Positions 56,734 to 64,000 of a DNA stretch of 64,000 bases are shown here, piece by piece (position 1 is the first letter of the stretch; every line of letters begins with the position of its first letter). Source of the DNA: Flavobacterium sp. ASV13. Lineage in GTDB: Bacteria > Bacteroidota > Bacteroidia > Flavobacteriales > Flavobacteriaceae. The position numbers and the translations under genes were made by a program. The notes beneath the pieces are model-generated. The model had not been told where the DNA came from, did no database searches, and saw only the letters and a list, made by a program, of their open reading frames with translations. The stretch lies in NCBI RefSeq assembly GCF_000745775.1, contig NZ_JQJY01000004.1, positions 640,014 to 704,013 of the forward strand, written 5' to 3'.

Positions 56734-57048
56734 CTATTGATTATCAGCTGCTTTAACCGTTACTGCTCCTACCAAATCTCCACCTGCAGCAATAAGCTGC
56801 GAAAAATAATCATTTTTATCAATTTTATACCTCCTTAAAAATCTCTCAAGCATAATTCCTTCTGGAAGAAGCCCTTCAAAGAAAGGCGGAAACTCAGAAA
56901 AAGAATATCTTCTCTGCCCTGTAGGCATAGTGAGGGAAACAGGCTCCAAGTTGTAAGCATTATCATATGTAAAACTATATTTACCAAATTCTTCTTCGGA
57001 AAGAAGTCCGGCTCTTACGTCATGCATATATACTACTGCTTTTCTCAT
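56734..57048 (-). CDS. HipA N-terminal-subdomain protein (HipS-like), orphan
   Basis: 104 residues matching only the first subdomain of HipA kinases: VYMHDVRAGLLSEEEFGKYSFTY, SLTMPTGQRRY, FPPFFEGLLPEGIMLERFLRRYKI and the closing AAGGDLVGAVTV. In split HipBST-type systems this domain (HipS) is encoded next to the kinase HipT and a HipB regulator. Here neither is present: the next gene is a phosphoesterase. It could be a leftover antitoxin-like subunit. The frame is intact with ATG start and TAA stop. Confidence 0.78.
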   Translation of the reverse strand: MRKAVVYMHDVRAGLLSEEEFGKYSFTYDNAYNLEPVSLTMPTGQRRYSFSEFPPFFEGLLPEGIMLERFLRRYKIDKNDYFSQLIAAGGDLVGAVTVKAADNQ

Positions 57049-57193
57049 AATTTATTGATTGACTCATAATCTAATTTCAAAAATTAAATCTTTTATAATT
57101 TCAAATTTTCCACTAGTTATATTTAAAATGACAAAGGAAAGAATACTCAGTAAAGTCATTAACTATATTACTCAAAAAAAACTTTACTGTTCT

Positions 57194-57961
57194 TTAAATG
57201 ATTAAAACTTTATCAGCTTTAAACAATTCATGTTCTCCTCGTTGAATATATCCAAGCTGATTAGTAACCATGTTAGTATTTCCAATTACAAAATTCGCAG
57301 TATTATAATGACTGTGACCGTAAATCCAGTACATTGGTTTTGACCGCTGAATAAGTTCTGAAAGCTCGACAGCAAAAGCCTCATTCAAGGGACTATTCTC
57401 ATACATTTTTGGATATTCTTTAAAAGTCGGAACATGATGAGTTGTGATAATAATTTTCTTAGAATCTGCAACCTCTAGAACTTTAGTAATAAAATCTAAA
57501 CTATCAAAATAAAGCTTATTATATTCATCTGCTGAAAACCTTGACCCATTGTATTTAATAACATGAAAATCACTAAGTCCTCTTTCAATATTTAATCGGG
57601 AAACTGGACTTATGTGCGACCATAGAGTCGAGAAAACCAGTTTTAAATTATCATATTCTACAACATAATTATTTAGAAGGATTACATTATTTTTAATCTT
57701 TTCATAAAAAGTTCCTGTTTTAAGAAGAGCATCAAAATAGTAATATTCATGATTTCCAGGAATCCAATATGTCATCTGGAAATTATCGGATAAGAAATCA
57801 AAAAAATCCTGATGTTTATCCATGAGCGCAAAAGGTACAATATCTCCTGCCAAAATTAAGATATCTCCGTTTGGAATTAAGGGATTATCTCTCATAAATT
57901 CTTTGTTTTTAATAAACTCCAAATGCAGATCTGAAGCATATTGAATTCTGTTTATCTCCAT
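57194..57961 (-). CDS. Calcineurin-like metallophosphoesterase
   Basis: 255 residues with all five metal-binding blocks: YASDLHLEF, LAGDIVPF, IPGNHEYYYF, ITTHHVPTF and WIYGHSHYNTANF. It should be a cytosolic di-metal phosphohydrolase (no signal peptide); the substrate may be a phosphodiester, nucleotide or protein. It is common as island cargo in Bacteroidota. It lies 145 bp upstream of the HipA-N gene on the same strand. Confidence 0.88.
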   Translation of the reverse strand: MEINRIQYASDLHLEFIKNKEFMRDNPLIPNGDILILAGDIVPFALMDKHQDFFDFLSDNFQMTYWIPGNHEYYYFDALLKTGTFYEKIKNNVILLNNYVVEYDNLKLVFSTLWSHISPVSRLNIERGLSDFHVIKYNGSRFSADEYNKLYFDSLDFITKVLEVADSKKIIITTHHVPTFKEYPKMYENSPLNEAFAVELSELIQRSKPMYWIYGHSHYNTANFVIGNTNMVTNQLGYIQRGEHELFKADKVLII

Positions 57962-58040
57962 ATTATTATTTCTAAAAGAACCAAGACTCTCAAAAAGAAA
58001 GACAGTTACTCTATATATTGTTATTAAAAAAATGATTCAT

Positions 58041-58358
58041 TCAGATACTATTCTCACGAAGAGTTTCCTCAATTTTTACACTGTCGTATAAAAATATATC
58101 TCCCAATTTGGTATATGGAAGCACTCCCGTCTGCCGGTATTTTATAATAGTATTATTAGACAGCCCAAATATCTTTTTTAAATCCTCATTTCTGTAATAT
58201 GCAGGTCTCAAGGTTTTCCCTTTACTTATTTTTGAATCGATTAACTCTAGTTTTAACATTAAAGGATCTATAATATTTTTAATCTCCATTATAAAAGCCT
58301 GTCTCTTTTCTTTCTTTGTCATAATTGAATTATTTGTTAATGTTATAATTTTTTTCAT
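58041..58358 (-). CDS. Helix-turn-helix DNA-binding protein (excisionase-like)
   Basis: 105 residues from ATG 58358 (MKKIITLTNNSIM). The upstream TTG at 58379 overlaps the previous gene and is rejected. The C-terminal ~50 residues (YYRNEDLKKIFGLSNNTIIKY, then GVLPYTKLGDIFLYD) form the MerR/excisionase-type helix-turn-helix with wing. Such proteins in Bacteroidota mobile elements help excision or regulate transfer genes. It starts 7 bp after the RteC-like gene, so the two form an operon. Confidence 0.78.
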   Translation of the reverse strand: MKKIITLTNNSIMTKKEKRQAFIMEIKNIIDPLMLKLELIDSKISKGKTLRPAYYRNEDLKKIFGLSNNTIIKYRQTGVLPYTKLGDIFLYDSVKIEETLRENSI

Positions 58359-58365
58359 CCCCAGC

Positions 58366-58782
58366 TTACCAGTTCTCAAGTTTTCTTTTTCTCTCCATCA
58401 ATATCCCAATCAAGTCATCTAAAAATTTTATCTGTTTCTCTTTATAAGTATAACCTTTGCACTCAGAAAACTGTCTGCTTATTCTAGTTATTTTTTTCTG
58501 AATTCCTTCATTATCTCTATATGAAAAATTTTCACTTAAAAATTCCTGAAAACTGATCCTATTTTTTTTCGCATCACTTGAATCAAAAAATAAAATACCC
58601 TCATCCATCAAGACATAGAAAAGGATTGCAAGCTCACTTTTACTGTAAGTACTTCTGCACTTTTCAGCTAACAGTAAATCATTACGATACTCGTTTATGA
58701 GTACTAAGTTTTCTATTTTATTTAATCTCTGGTCGAGTTTAAAAAAATTATCGAAAATTTCATAGGTCTTAGCTTTTTTCAT
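58366..58782 (-). CDS. RteC-like protein
   Basis: 138 residues: a helical N-terminus, then KSELAILFYVLMDEGILFFD, ISFQEFLSENFSYRDNEG and KEKQIKFLDDLIGILMERK, similar to the C-terminal region of RteC, which regulates excision of Bacteroides conjugative transposons such as CTnDOT. Full RteC proteins are longer (~220-280 aa), so this is a short version or lacks the N-terminal part. It is followed by an HTH protein, a pair often found together on integrated elements. The family assignment is moderately secure. Confidence 0.6.
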   Translation of the reverse strand: MKKAKTYEIFDNFFKLDQRLNKIENLVLINEYRNDLLLAEKCRSTYSKSELAILFYVLMDEGILFFDSSDAKKNRISFQEFLSENFSYRDNEGIQKKITRISRQFSECKGYTYKEKQIKFLDDLIGILMERKRKLENW

Positions 58783-59075
58783 TTAAATAATTTATTCTTC
58801 CTAAATTGCTTTATACTCCAAATGTTTGGGTTCCGGAATCAAAAATAATGGTCGTAAGTTATTAACCTCATAAAACCGATTTGATTTTAAACAATGCTAA
58901 AATACTTTTAGGCATCGATATTATATGTGTCTTTTGTCACACTTACCATATTTTACTTCATTAATTATTAAACATTTACAAAAACTCAAATAATTAAAAG
59001 TAATTCTTGCTCTCTTCTTTTAAGTACATATTAGCGGAATTATTTTTTTCAAATTATAGAGTCTCAATTAACCTT

Positions 59076-59126
59076 GTTCACTATATCTGGCTGTTCATTC
59101 TGAATGAACAGCCAGATATAGTGAAC
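59076..59126. repeat. Perfect 25-bp palindrome with a one-base centre
   Basis: The left arm 59076-59100 starts GTTCACTATATCTGGCTGTT. The right arm 59102-59126 is its exact reverse complement, with T at 59101 as the only spacer. GTTCA occurs twice within each arm. No T-run follows, so it is not a simple terminator. Confidence 0.9.
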
Positions 59127-59196
59127 ACATTACATTAAATAAGAAAATAACTAAAGAAGTTGAACCGAAAAAGATCTTTTTTGGGTAGCTGTATTT

Positions 59197-59231
59197 GTTC
59201 ACGAATACGAAGTGAAAATATTCACATGAAC
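59197..59231. repeat. Nested inverted repeats with the same GTTCA half-site
   Basis: GTTCA (59197-59201) and TGAAC (59227-59231) enclose a perfect palindrome GTGAAAATATTCAC (59212-59225). The half-site equals that of the palindrome 70 bp upstream, which suggests a shared binding protein; this is inferred. Confidence 0.6.
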
Positions 59232-59411
59232 ATAATTAGATAGATAACTGCAATTTTTTGTAAATTATATACCTTATAAATGCAAAAATTTGTAGATAGC
59301 ACTTCATTAAGTTGTATTAACTTTAAAAATTTGTAGCTCAGCCATTATTCTAAACAAAAAAATCAATTATGCAACACATCTTCTATACACTATAAAGATA
59401 GCTGGATTGTA

Positions 59412-59478
59412 TTTTATATCTTAAAGCATATAATTTTGCTGTAACTGTTTTTTTTATATCTAAAAGCATATAATTATG
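59412..59478 (+). repeat. Direct repeat, 27 bp, period exactly 40 bp
   Basis: TTTTATATCTTAAAGCATAT (59412-59431 onward) recurs as TTTTATATCTAAAAGCATAT at 59452 onward, with two mismatches in 27. The 40-bp period is close to four helical turns, so proteins bound there would sit on one face of the DNA. Confidence 0.7.
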
Positions 59479-59795
59479 TCGTTCATAATTGGGTTACCAA
59501 AGAACATATAAGAATGAATTCCATTCAATTTCATTTTTTATAAAAAAGCGAAAACATTAAGACGTGACTCAAGTCTTAAACAAGTATAACTTTAATTTTA
59601 TAAGATAAACTGACCATGGTTAGATATCCAATGCAAATCTGGTTTTAAAAATATTTGGACAAATCTTAGGACCTAAATCAGCCAATAATTAAACATTAGC
59701 AATCTTAAATTATAAAGTTGTTCTTTACAATCAAATCTTTTATGACCTAAGATCAGTAATTTTTTGAAAGTTAAATTTAAAAAGACCTTTAAAAA

Positions 59796-59824
59796 TTGAA
59801 TTGACAAAAAGTTGATTATTTTTG
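59796..59824 (+). promoter_or_regulatory. Promoter of the Schlafen-like gene (TTG-18-TATTTTTG)
   Basis: TTG at 59796-59798 and TATTTTTG at 59817-59824, 18 bp apart, form a good Bacteroidota promoter. The -7 box lies 24 bp upstream of the start codon. Confidence 0.6.
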
Positions 59825-59848
59825 CTTTATACTTGCTAAAATTATTTC

Positions 59849-61669
59849 ATGGAGCTTATTAAAGATATTTTAGAACATATAAATATTACTGACGAATGTA
59901 CAACAATTGAAGCCAAAAGAGGGAGCGAAATTGACACATCTATAATGGAAACTATTTGTGCTTTCTCCAACGAGCCGGGCTTAGGAGGAGGATTAATAGT
60001 TTTAGGAGTGGTTAAAGACGAAAGCACCTTATTTCAAAATTATATAGTTGAAGGAATTACAAATCCAGACAAATTACAATTAGATATAGCTTCTCAAACA
60101 GCGACATTATTTAATCAGCCTGTTAGACCAGAAATTGAAATAGAGAAAATGCCCAATGGAAAGTTAGTCCTAAAAATGTTTGTAAAAGAATTACCTGATG
60201 GACAAAAACCTCTTTATTTCAAAAAAAAGGGCTTGCCTCAAGGCGCTTACAGAAGAATTGGTTCAAGTGACCAGCGATGCACCGAAGATGATCTATTTAT
60301 ATTCTATAATAAAGAAGATAGTTTAGATAGTATTATTGTAAAAGATACTAGTCTTGATGATGTCAGTGAAGAAGCAATTTCTTTATACAAAAGTTTAAGG
60401 TCAAAAGTAAATGAATATGCTGAGGAGTTAAACTATTCTGATTTTGATTTATTAAGATCTTTAGGATGTGTAAAAAAAGATAAGGACGAATGGAAACTAA
60501 CCTATACAGGACTACTTGTTTTTGGAAAACGTCCTGCCCTAAGAAGATTACTACCGATGGTACGTATAGATTACATTAGAGTACCAGGTAATGAATGGGT
60601 TGAAGATCCTGAAAACAGGTTTACAACAATAGATATGAGAGGTCCGCTTATTGAATTGGTTCAAAGAGTATTTAGTGCAATTGCTGATGATCTCCCTAAA
60701 GGATTTCTTTTAGGGGATGGAGAGTTGCAGGCTTCTGCTATTGGTCTGCCTTCTAAAGTTCTGCGTGAAGCACTTGTGAATGCTTTTATACATAGAACTT
60801 ATAGGGAAAATCAGCCGATACAAATTATTCGCTACGGCAATAGACTAGAAATTAAAAATCCAGGGTTTTCATTAAAGCCGGAAGAGCAGCTAGGTGAACC
60901 AGGTTCTAAAAACAGAAATCCGTTTATTGCATCCATTTTTCACGAAACCAATCTTGCAGAAACAAAAGGGAGTGGTATAAGGACAATGAGAATTTTAATG
61001 GAAAAATCCTCCCTAGCACCGCCGACATTTGAAAGTGACCACACCGCAAATTTATTTACCACTCGCCTTTTACTGCATCATTTTCTTAATGAAAGTGACC
61101 TTCAATGGCTAAATACTTTTGCTGAATATGAGTTAAATACTGAGCAGAAAAAAGGATTGATTTTCATTAGAGAAGCTGGTGCCATTGATAATTCAACATA
61201 TCGACAATTAAATGCATGTGATGTATTAAAAGCAAGTAATGAATTAAGAAGTCTCCGAGACAAAGGTCTTATTGAACAAAAAGGAAAAGGAAGATCTACA
61301 TATTATACTACTGGTGGAGTTCTTAACACAGATGATGATGTTCCTAACACAGAACCTAATGATCTTAACACAGAAGCTAATGATCTTACAACAGAACCCT
61401 ATGATCTAACACAGGAGCTACCTTCTGATATAAGAGAACAAATATCCAACCTAGGAGTTAGAGAAAATGATCAAAATAAAATAAAAGATATAGTTTATAA
61501 AATATGCAGTTTTAAAAGCTATTCTGCAAAACAGATAGCTCTAATACTTAATAGAAATGAAAATTACATTTATCGAAACTATATCCTGCCGATGAAAGAT
61601 GAAGGCAGATTACAGCATACAATAATAGATATGCCAAATCATCCCGACCAGGCTTACAAAGCTGTTTAA
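59849..61669 (+). CDS. Schlafen-like AlbA_2 / putative ATP-binding transcriptional regulator
   Basis: 606 residues. The AlbA_2 domain (~15-130) has TIEAKRGSEIDTSIMETICAF and GGGLIVLGVVKDE. A GHKL-like ATP-binding domain (~300-390) has VLREALVNAFIHRTY, RLEIKNPG and ETKGSGIRTMRIL. The C-terminal ~180 residues contain winged-helix segments separated by a low-complexity linker (~490-525) of repeated N-T-E-x-x-D-L units. Such proteins occur as regulators and in defence loci. It is the last gene before the island right end and has its own promoter. Confidence 0.82.
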   Translation: MELIKDILEHINITDECTTIEAKRGSEIDTSIMETICAFSNEPGLGGGLIVLGVVKDESTLFQNYIVEGITNPDKLQLDIASQTATLFNQPVRPEIEIEKMPNGKLVLKMFVKELPDGQKPLYFKKKGLPQGAYRRIGSSDQRCTEDDLFIFYNKEDSLDSIIVKDTSLDDVSEEAISLYKSLRSKVNEYAEELNYSDFDLLRSLGCVKKDKDEWKLTYTGLLVFGKRPALRRLLPMVRIDYIRVPGNEWVEDPENRFTTIDMRGPLIELVQRVFSAIADDLPKGFLLGDGELQASAIGLPSKVLREALVNAFIHRTYRENQPIQIIRYGNRLEIKNPGFSLKPEEQLGEPGSKNRNPFIASIFHETNLAETKGSGIRTMRILMEKSSLAPPTFESDHTANLFTTRLLLHHFLNESDLQWLNTFAEYELNTEQKKGLIFIREAGAIDNSTYRQLNACDVLKASNELRSLRDKGLIEQKGKGRSTYYTTGGVLNTDDDVPNTEPNDLNTEANDLTTEPYDLTQELPSDIREQISNLGVRENDQNKIKDIVYKICSFKSYSAKQIALILNRNENYIYRNYILPMKDEGRLQHTIIDMPNHPDQAYKAV

Positions 61670-61955
61670 TATAAATGTACTTCTTTCATTAATGTAAAAT
61701 ATAAATATTTTACATATTTAAATTAAGTTCAAACATTTCCAACTGCCTTTTAATTGATATATAAAATTTTCTAAAATGTTACTTATAACATAAAAAAGTC
61801 TATTTTTGTCATATTAAAAAAAAACAGAACTATAACCTGTTAAAAAACAAGACATTACGACGTAAAAAAGCGTGTTTTAAAGTTTGTGGCATAATCGTGG
61901 CACAGCAGGTAAAAAATATAGGAAAATGCAGTATAAGAGCGGGATACGGAGCTTA
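61670..61955. other. Right end region of the island
   Basis: AT-rich, with no gene. It contains the arm-like pair at 61882-61905 and runs into the right att copy at 61956. Confidence 0.55.
61882..61905. repeat. Putative integrase arm-type sites at the right end
   Basis: GTTTGTGGCATAATCGTGGC, followed by ACAG, holds two GTGGC words 11 bp apart, as at 23890 and 55881. It lies about 50 bp inside the right att copy. Confidence 0.6.
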
Positions 61956-61981
61956 GGTTCGAATCCCTCTTTCTCCGCTGA
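61956..61981 (+). repeat. Right attachment site core of the island
   Basis: An exact 26-bp copy of the tRNA-Ser 3' end (23732-23757). Upstream of it the sequence no longer resembles a tRNA, so this is the att copy left by integration and not a tRNA gene. Confidence 0.85.
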
Positions 61982-61986
61982 ATTTC

Positions 61987-62019
61987 AAAACCTCAATATT
62001 TTTATTGAGGTTTTTTTTT
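61987..62019 (+). terminator. Original tRNA-Ser terminator, displaced by the island
   Basis: AAAACCTCAATA pairs with TATTGAGGTTTT and is followed by a run of Ts. It differs in sequence from the element-borne hairpins and fits as the native terminator behind tRNA-Ser before insertion. Confidence 0.75.
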
Positions 62020-62372
62020 GCTTTATACTGAAGTGACATTTTTTTTAATTAATCACAAAGTTTAATTTCGATACAAGTTCAACCATAAAAAAACCACTCT
62101 TTATTCATTTAAGCCGTAGAATAATGCGTAATTCCAAAACCAAGTTTGCGCGCTCCCTCAATTAATGAACTTCAAAAAGCTTATATATTGAATAATGAAA
62201 ATCTACTAAAAACAAGCATCCAGTTCCGCAGAACAAAACAATCATTAAAAGAATCAACACATTAAATTTAAAGCTAGAAAAACCAATATTTTCAAATTTT
62301 CAATCATTCACTTTTATTTTGTATTTTAGTGTAAAAGAAACTACAGTAAAAACCTCTTAAACAAAAATAAAA
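62020..62372. other. Intergenic region after the island
   Basis: About 350 bp with no recognisable gene. TGTATTTTAG near 62320-62330 weakly resembles a -7 box for the hydrolase gene. Confidence 0.4.
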
Positions 62373-63392
62373 ATGTATCGCATACTACTTATTTTATTAC
62401 TCAGTTTAACAATTTCCTGTCAGAAAGAAAACCACACCCAATCGCTGACTGACTATTTTACATACAAAGAAAATAGCACATTAGAATCTGCAGGGGTAAA
62501 AATGATTCCAATTAAAACACCTGTTGGAGATTTTAAAGTATGGACAAAACGTTTTGGAACTAATCCAAAAATTAAGATACTTTTATTACATGGAGGCCCA
62601 GCAATGACACATGAATATATGGAATGCTTTGAAACATTTTTCCAACGAGAAGGCTTCGAATTTTATGAATACGATCAACTTGGATCCTACTATAGCGATC
62701 AGCCAAAAGACAGCACTTTATGGACCACGGAACGATTTGTAGAAGAAGTAGAACAAGTACGCAAAGCAATTAACGCAGATAAAGAAAACTTCTACGTTTT
62801 AGGAAATTCCTGGGGCGGAATACTTGCAATGGAATATGCTCTAAAATATCAGCAAAATCTAAAAGGGTTGTTAATTTCAAACATGATGGCAAGTGCCCCT
62901 GACTATGGAAAATACGCTGAAAAAGTGCTTTCAAAGCAAATGAAGCCAGAAATACTAACTGAAATAAGAGCATTAGAAGCCAAAAAAGATTTTGACAATC
63001 CAAGATACATGGAGCTTTTAATTCCAAACTTCTATCACGAACATTTATGTCGATTAAAAGAATGGCCAGACGGACTAAATAGGGCATCAAAACACGTAAA
63101 TGGAGAAATCTATACAATGATGCAAGGGCCAAGTGAATTTGGAATCAGCGGTCGTTTAGCAAAATGGGACATTAAAAATCGCTTACATGAGATAGAAGTG
63201 CCAACTCTCATGATTGGAGCCAAATATGATACAATGGATCCAAAAGCAATGGAAGAACAAAGCAAACTAGTCAAAAAAGGACGTTTTTTATATTGCCCAA
63301 ATGGAAGCCATCTTGCTATGTGGGATGATCAACAAATATTTATGAAGGGAGTTATTAATTTTATCCATGATGTTGACACAAAAAAAATATAA
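62373..63392 (+). CDS. Alpha/beta hydrolase lipoprotein, proline iminopeptidase-like
   Basis: 339 residues. The N-terminus is a lipoprotein signal (YRILLILLLSLTISC, lipobox Cys ~16). The catalytic nucleophile lies in VLGNSWGGILAMEYA (~residue 148), with the oxyanion LLHGGPAMTHEYME, the acid in KYDTMDPKAM and the His in CPNGSHLAMWDD. This is the pattern of the S33 proline iminopeptidase family, which cleaves N-terminal Pro or hydrolyses small esters/amides. It is probably membrane-anchored and facing the periplasm or surface. It stands alone between the island and the rRNA operon. Confidence 0.85.
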   Translation: MYRILLILLLSLTISCQKENHTQSLTDYFTYKENSTLESAGVKMIPIKTPVGDFKVWTKRFGTNPKIKILLLHGGPAMTHEYMECFETFFQREGFEFYEYDQLGSYYSDQPKDSTLWTTERFVEEVEQVRKAINADKENFYVLGNSWGGILAMEYALKYQQNLKGLLISNMMASAPDYGKYAEKVLSKQMKPEILTEIRALEAKKDFDNPRYMELLIPNFYHEHLCRLKEWPDGLNRASKHVNGEIYTMMQGPSEFGISGRLAKWDIKNRLHEIEVPTLMIGAKYDTMDPKAMEEQSKLVKKGRFLYCPNGSHLAMWDDQQIFMKGVINFIHDVDTKKI

Positions 63393-63712
63393 AAAGCACT
63401 GATCACTCATTTCCAACAGAATGAAACTTCTAAAAAATTTACATAAAGAGTTGTCTTAAAAACAAAAACTGTTTTTTTTACTTCCTTTCATGACGTTCCT
63501 TTGGCGAACTCTTTGTAAAATCTATTTCAGAAGAGCTTTCAGTATAAAAGAAATAATTAAAAACTCTGAAAAAGTTGCGATTCCTAAGGCGCTTTGAAAG
63601 AGAATATCTTTTTGATTTTCAAAACAATCAAAGCAGTTCAAATTCCCAACGTTCAACCTTGAGACTCAATGCATATCTCTGCAAATTGATTTCTCCAAAG
63701 CGGTTGTAAAAC
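63393..63712. other. Gene-free region before the rRNA terminator
   Basis: About 320 bp between the hydrolase stop and the rRNA terminator. I see no gene or clear motif. Confidence 0.5.
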
Positions 63713-63744
63713 AAAAAATCCCTCCCGATAAATCGGGAAGGATT
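63713..63744 (-). terminator. rRNA operon terminator
   Basis: On the minus strand, ATCCTTCCCGATTTATCGGG forms a strong stem with the following AGGGAT, then TTTTTT. It lies directly downstream of the 5S gene. Confidence 0.75.
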
Positions 63745-63753
63745 CTCAAAAGA

Positions 63754-63860
63754 AAGGCGACGACATACTCTCCCACAAAACTGCAGTACCATCTGCGCAG
63801 GCGGGCTTAACTTCTCTGTTCGGGATGGGAAGAGGTGAGCCCCGCCGCAATAACCACCTT
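63754..63860 (-). rRNA. rrf: 5S ribosomal RNA
   Basis: The minus strand reads GGTGGTTATTGCGGCGGGGC, then CCCATCCCGAACAGAGAAGT and a 3' part GAGAGTATGTCGTCGCC, the conserved Bacteroidota 5S sequence. Ends are estimated from helix I pairing and may be off by a few bases. Confidence 0.9.
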
Positions 63861-64000
63861 AAGGTTTTTAGTGACTAGTCCTTAGTGATCAGTAATTAGT
63901 TTTTAAGCTAATCACTACTTACTCTTTACTATTCACTGCCCGCGACGGGCAAATATTTTAACATACTGAGATAAAGAAAAGAAGTATTTGTTTAGAAAGT
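63861..64000 (-). other. Spacer towards 23S rRNA
   Basis: Spacer upstream of 5S on the minus strand, with loose mirrored TAGTGATTA/TAATCACTA words (63880-63930). The 23S gene is expected beyond the window end, as 5S normally closes the operon. Confidence 0.5.

Larger units (their letters stand above)
58783..59848. other. Long regulatory-looking intergenic region
   Basis: About 1.07 kb without a gene. It contains the 51-bp palindrome (59076-59126), a second nested palindrome (59197-59231), an exact-period direct repeat (59412-59478) and the promoter of the Schlafen-like gene. The RteC-like gene starts at its left end in the opposite direction. Confidence 0.6.

Noticed and set aside
59076..59126. 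Reading the 51-bp palindrome as a terminator
   Set aside because: No T-run on either side, and it lies about 300 bp upstream of the RteC-like start, not behind a gene.
61936..61981. Possible third tRNA-Ser at the right end of the island
   Set aside because: Only the 26-bp 3' end matches; no anticodon arm or 5' acceptor strand is present, so it is an att copy.

Overview
The window is a Bacteroidota chromosome segment, most likely Flavobacterium or a close relative. The base composition is AT-rich. Several genes have promoters of the Bacteroidota type (TTG, then TAnnTTTG about 18-21 bases later) and no Shine-Dalgarno sequence. The gene set is also typical: a one-gene FAD/Fe-S lactate/glycolate-type dehydrogenase, LemA with DUF3137, a RibBA whose second domain is degenerate, DgkA-FtsK-LolA-LptG order, and an RteC-like protein.

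Core region 1-23.7 kb. It starts inside a Gfo/Idh/MocA oxidoreductase. Next come the FAD/Fe-S dehydrogenase, a tandem duplication of a small membrane-protein gene bounded by palindromes, and a LemA/DUF3137 operon. A peptidoglycan-recycling run follows (anmK, GHL10 hydrolase, AmpG-like permease, TPR protein, GNAT, GH3 NagZ-like). Then there are peroxide/thiol genes (AhpC-type peroxiredoxin, thioredoxin, Tpx) separated by nested inverted repeats. The core ends with dgkA, ftsK, lolA-like, lptG-like, ribBA and a thioesterase, and finally tRNA-Ser(UGA).

Island 23.73-61.98 kb. A 26-bp exact copy of the tRNA-Ser 3' end lies at 61956-61981, so about 38 kb is inserted at the tRNA. A tyrosine recombinase sits just inside the left end. 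Paired GTGGC motifs, which look like integrase arm sites, lie next to both ends and next to a second complete tRNA-Ser inside the island. A diverged module of the same layout lies at 25.4 kb. This suggests accretion of related elements. The cargo is dominated by probable anti-phage or conflict genes: an IS3 element; two small unknown genes; two tandem Mrr-like nucleases with different C-terminal domains; a 1748-aa nuclease-STAND NTPase; an AbiJ/HEPN-like gene followed by a DUF4011/DUF3320 helicase-nuclease and an OLD-TOPRIM/UvrD (Gabija-like) pair; and a four-gene operon of two DUF262 proteins, an AAA ATPase and an HNH nuclease. The right part holds a DUF1016 pseudogene, an orphan HipA-N protein, a phosphoesterase, an RteC/HTH pair, a 51-bp palindrome and a Schlafen-like AlbA_2 protein.

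Core region 62-64 kb. A tRNA terminator displaced by the insertion is followed by an alpha/beta hydrolase lipoprotein and the 3' end of an rRNA operon (5S on the minus strand).

The best candidates for an undescribed system are the DUF262-DUF262-ATPase-HNH operon, the large STAND protein, and the paired Mrr-like genes. All functional names come from reading motifs; no database search was possible.
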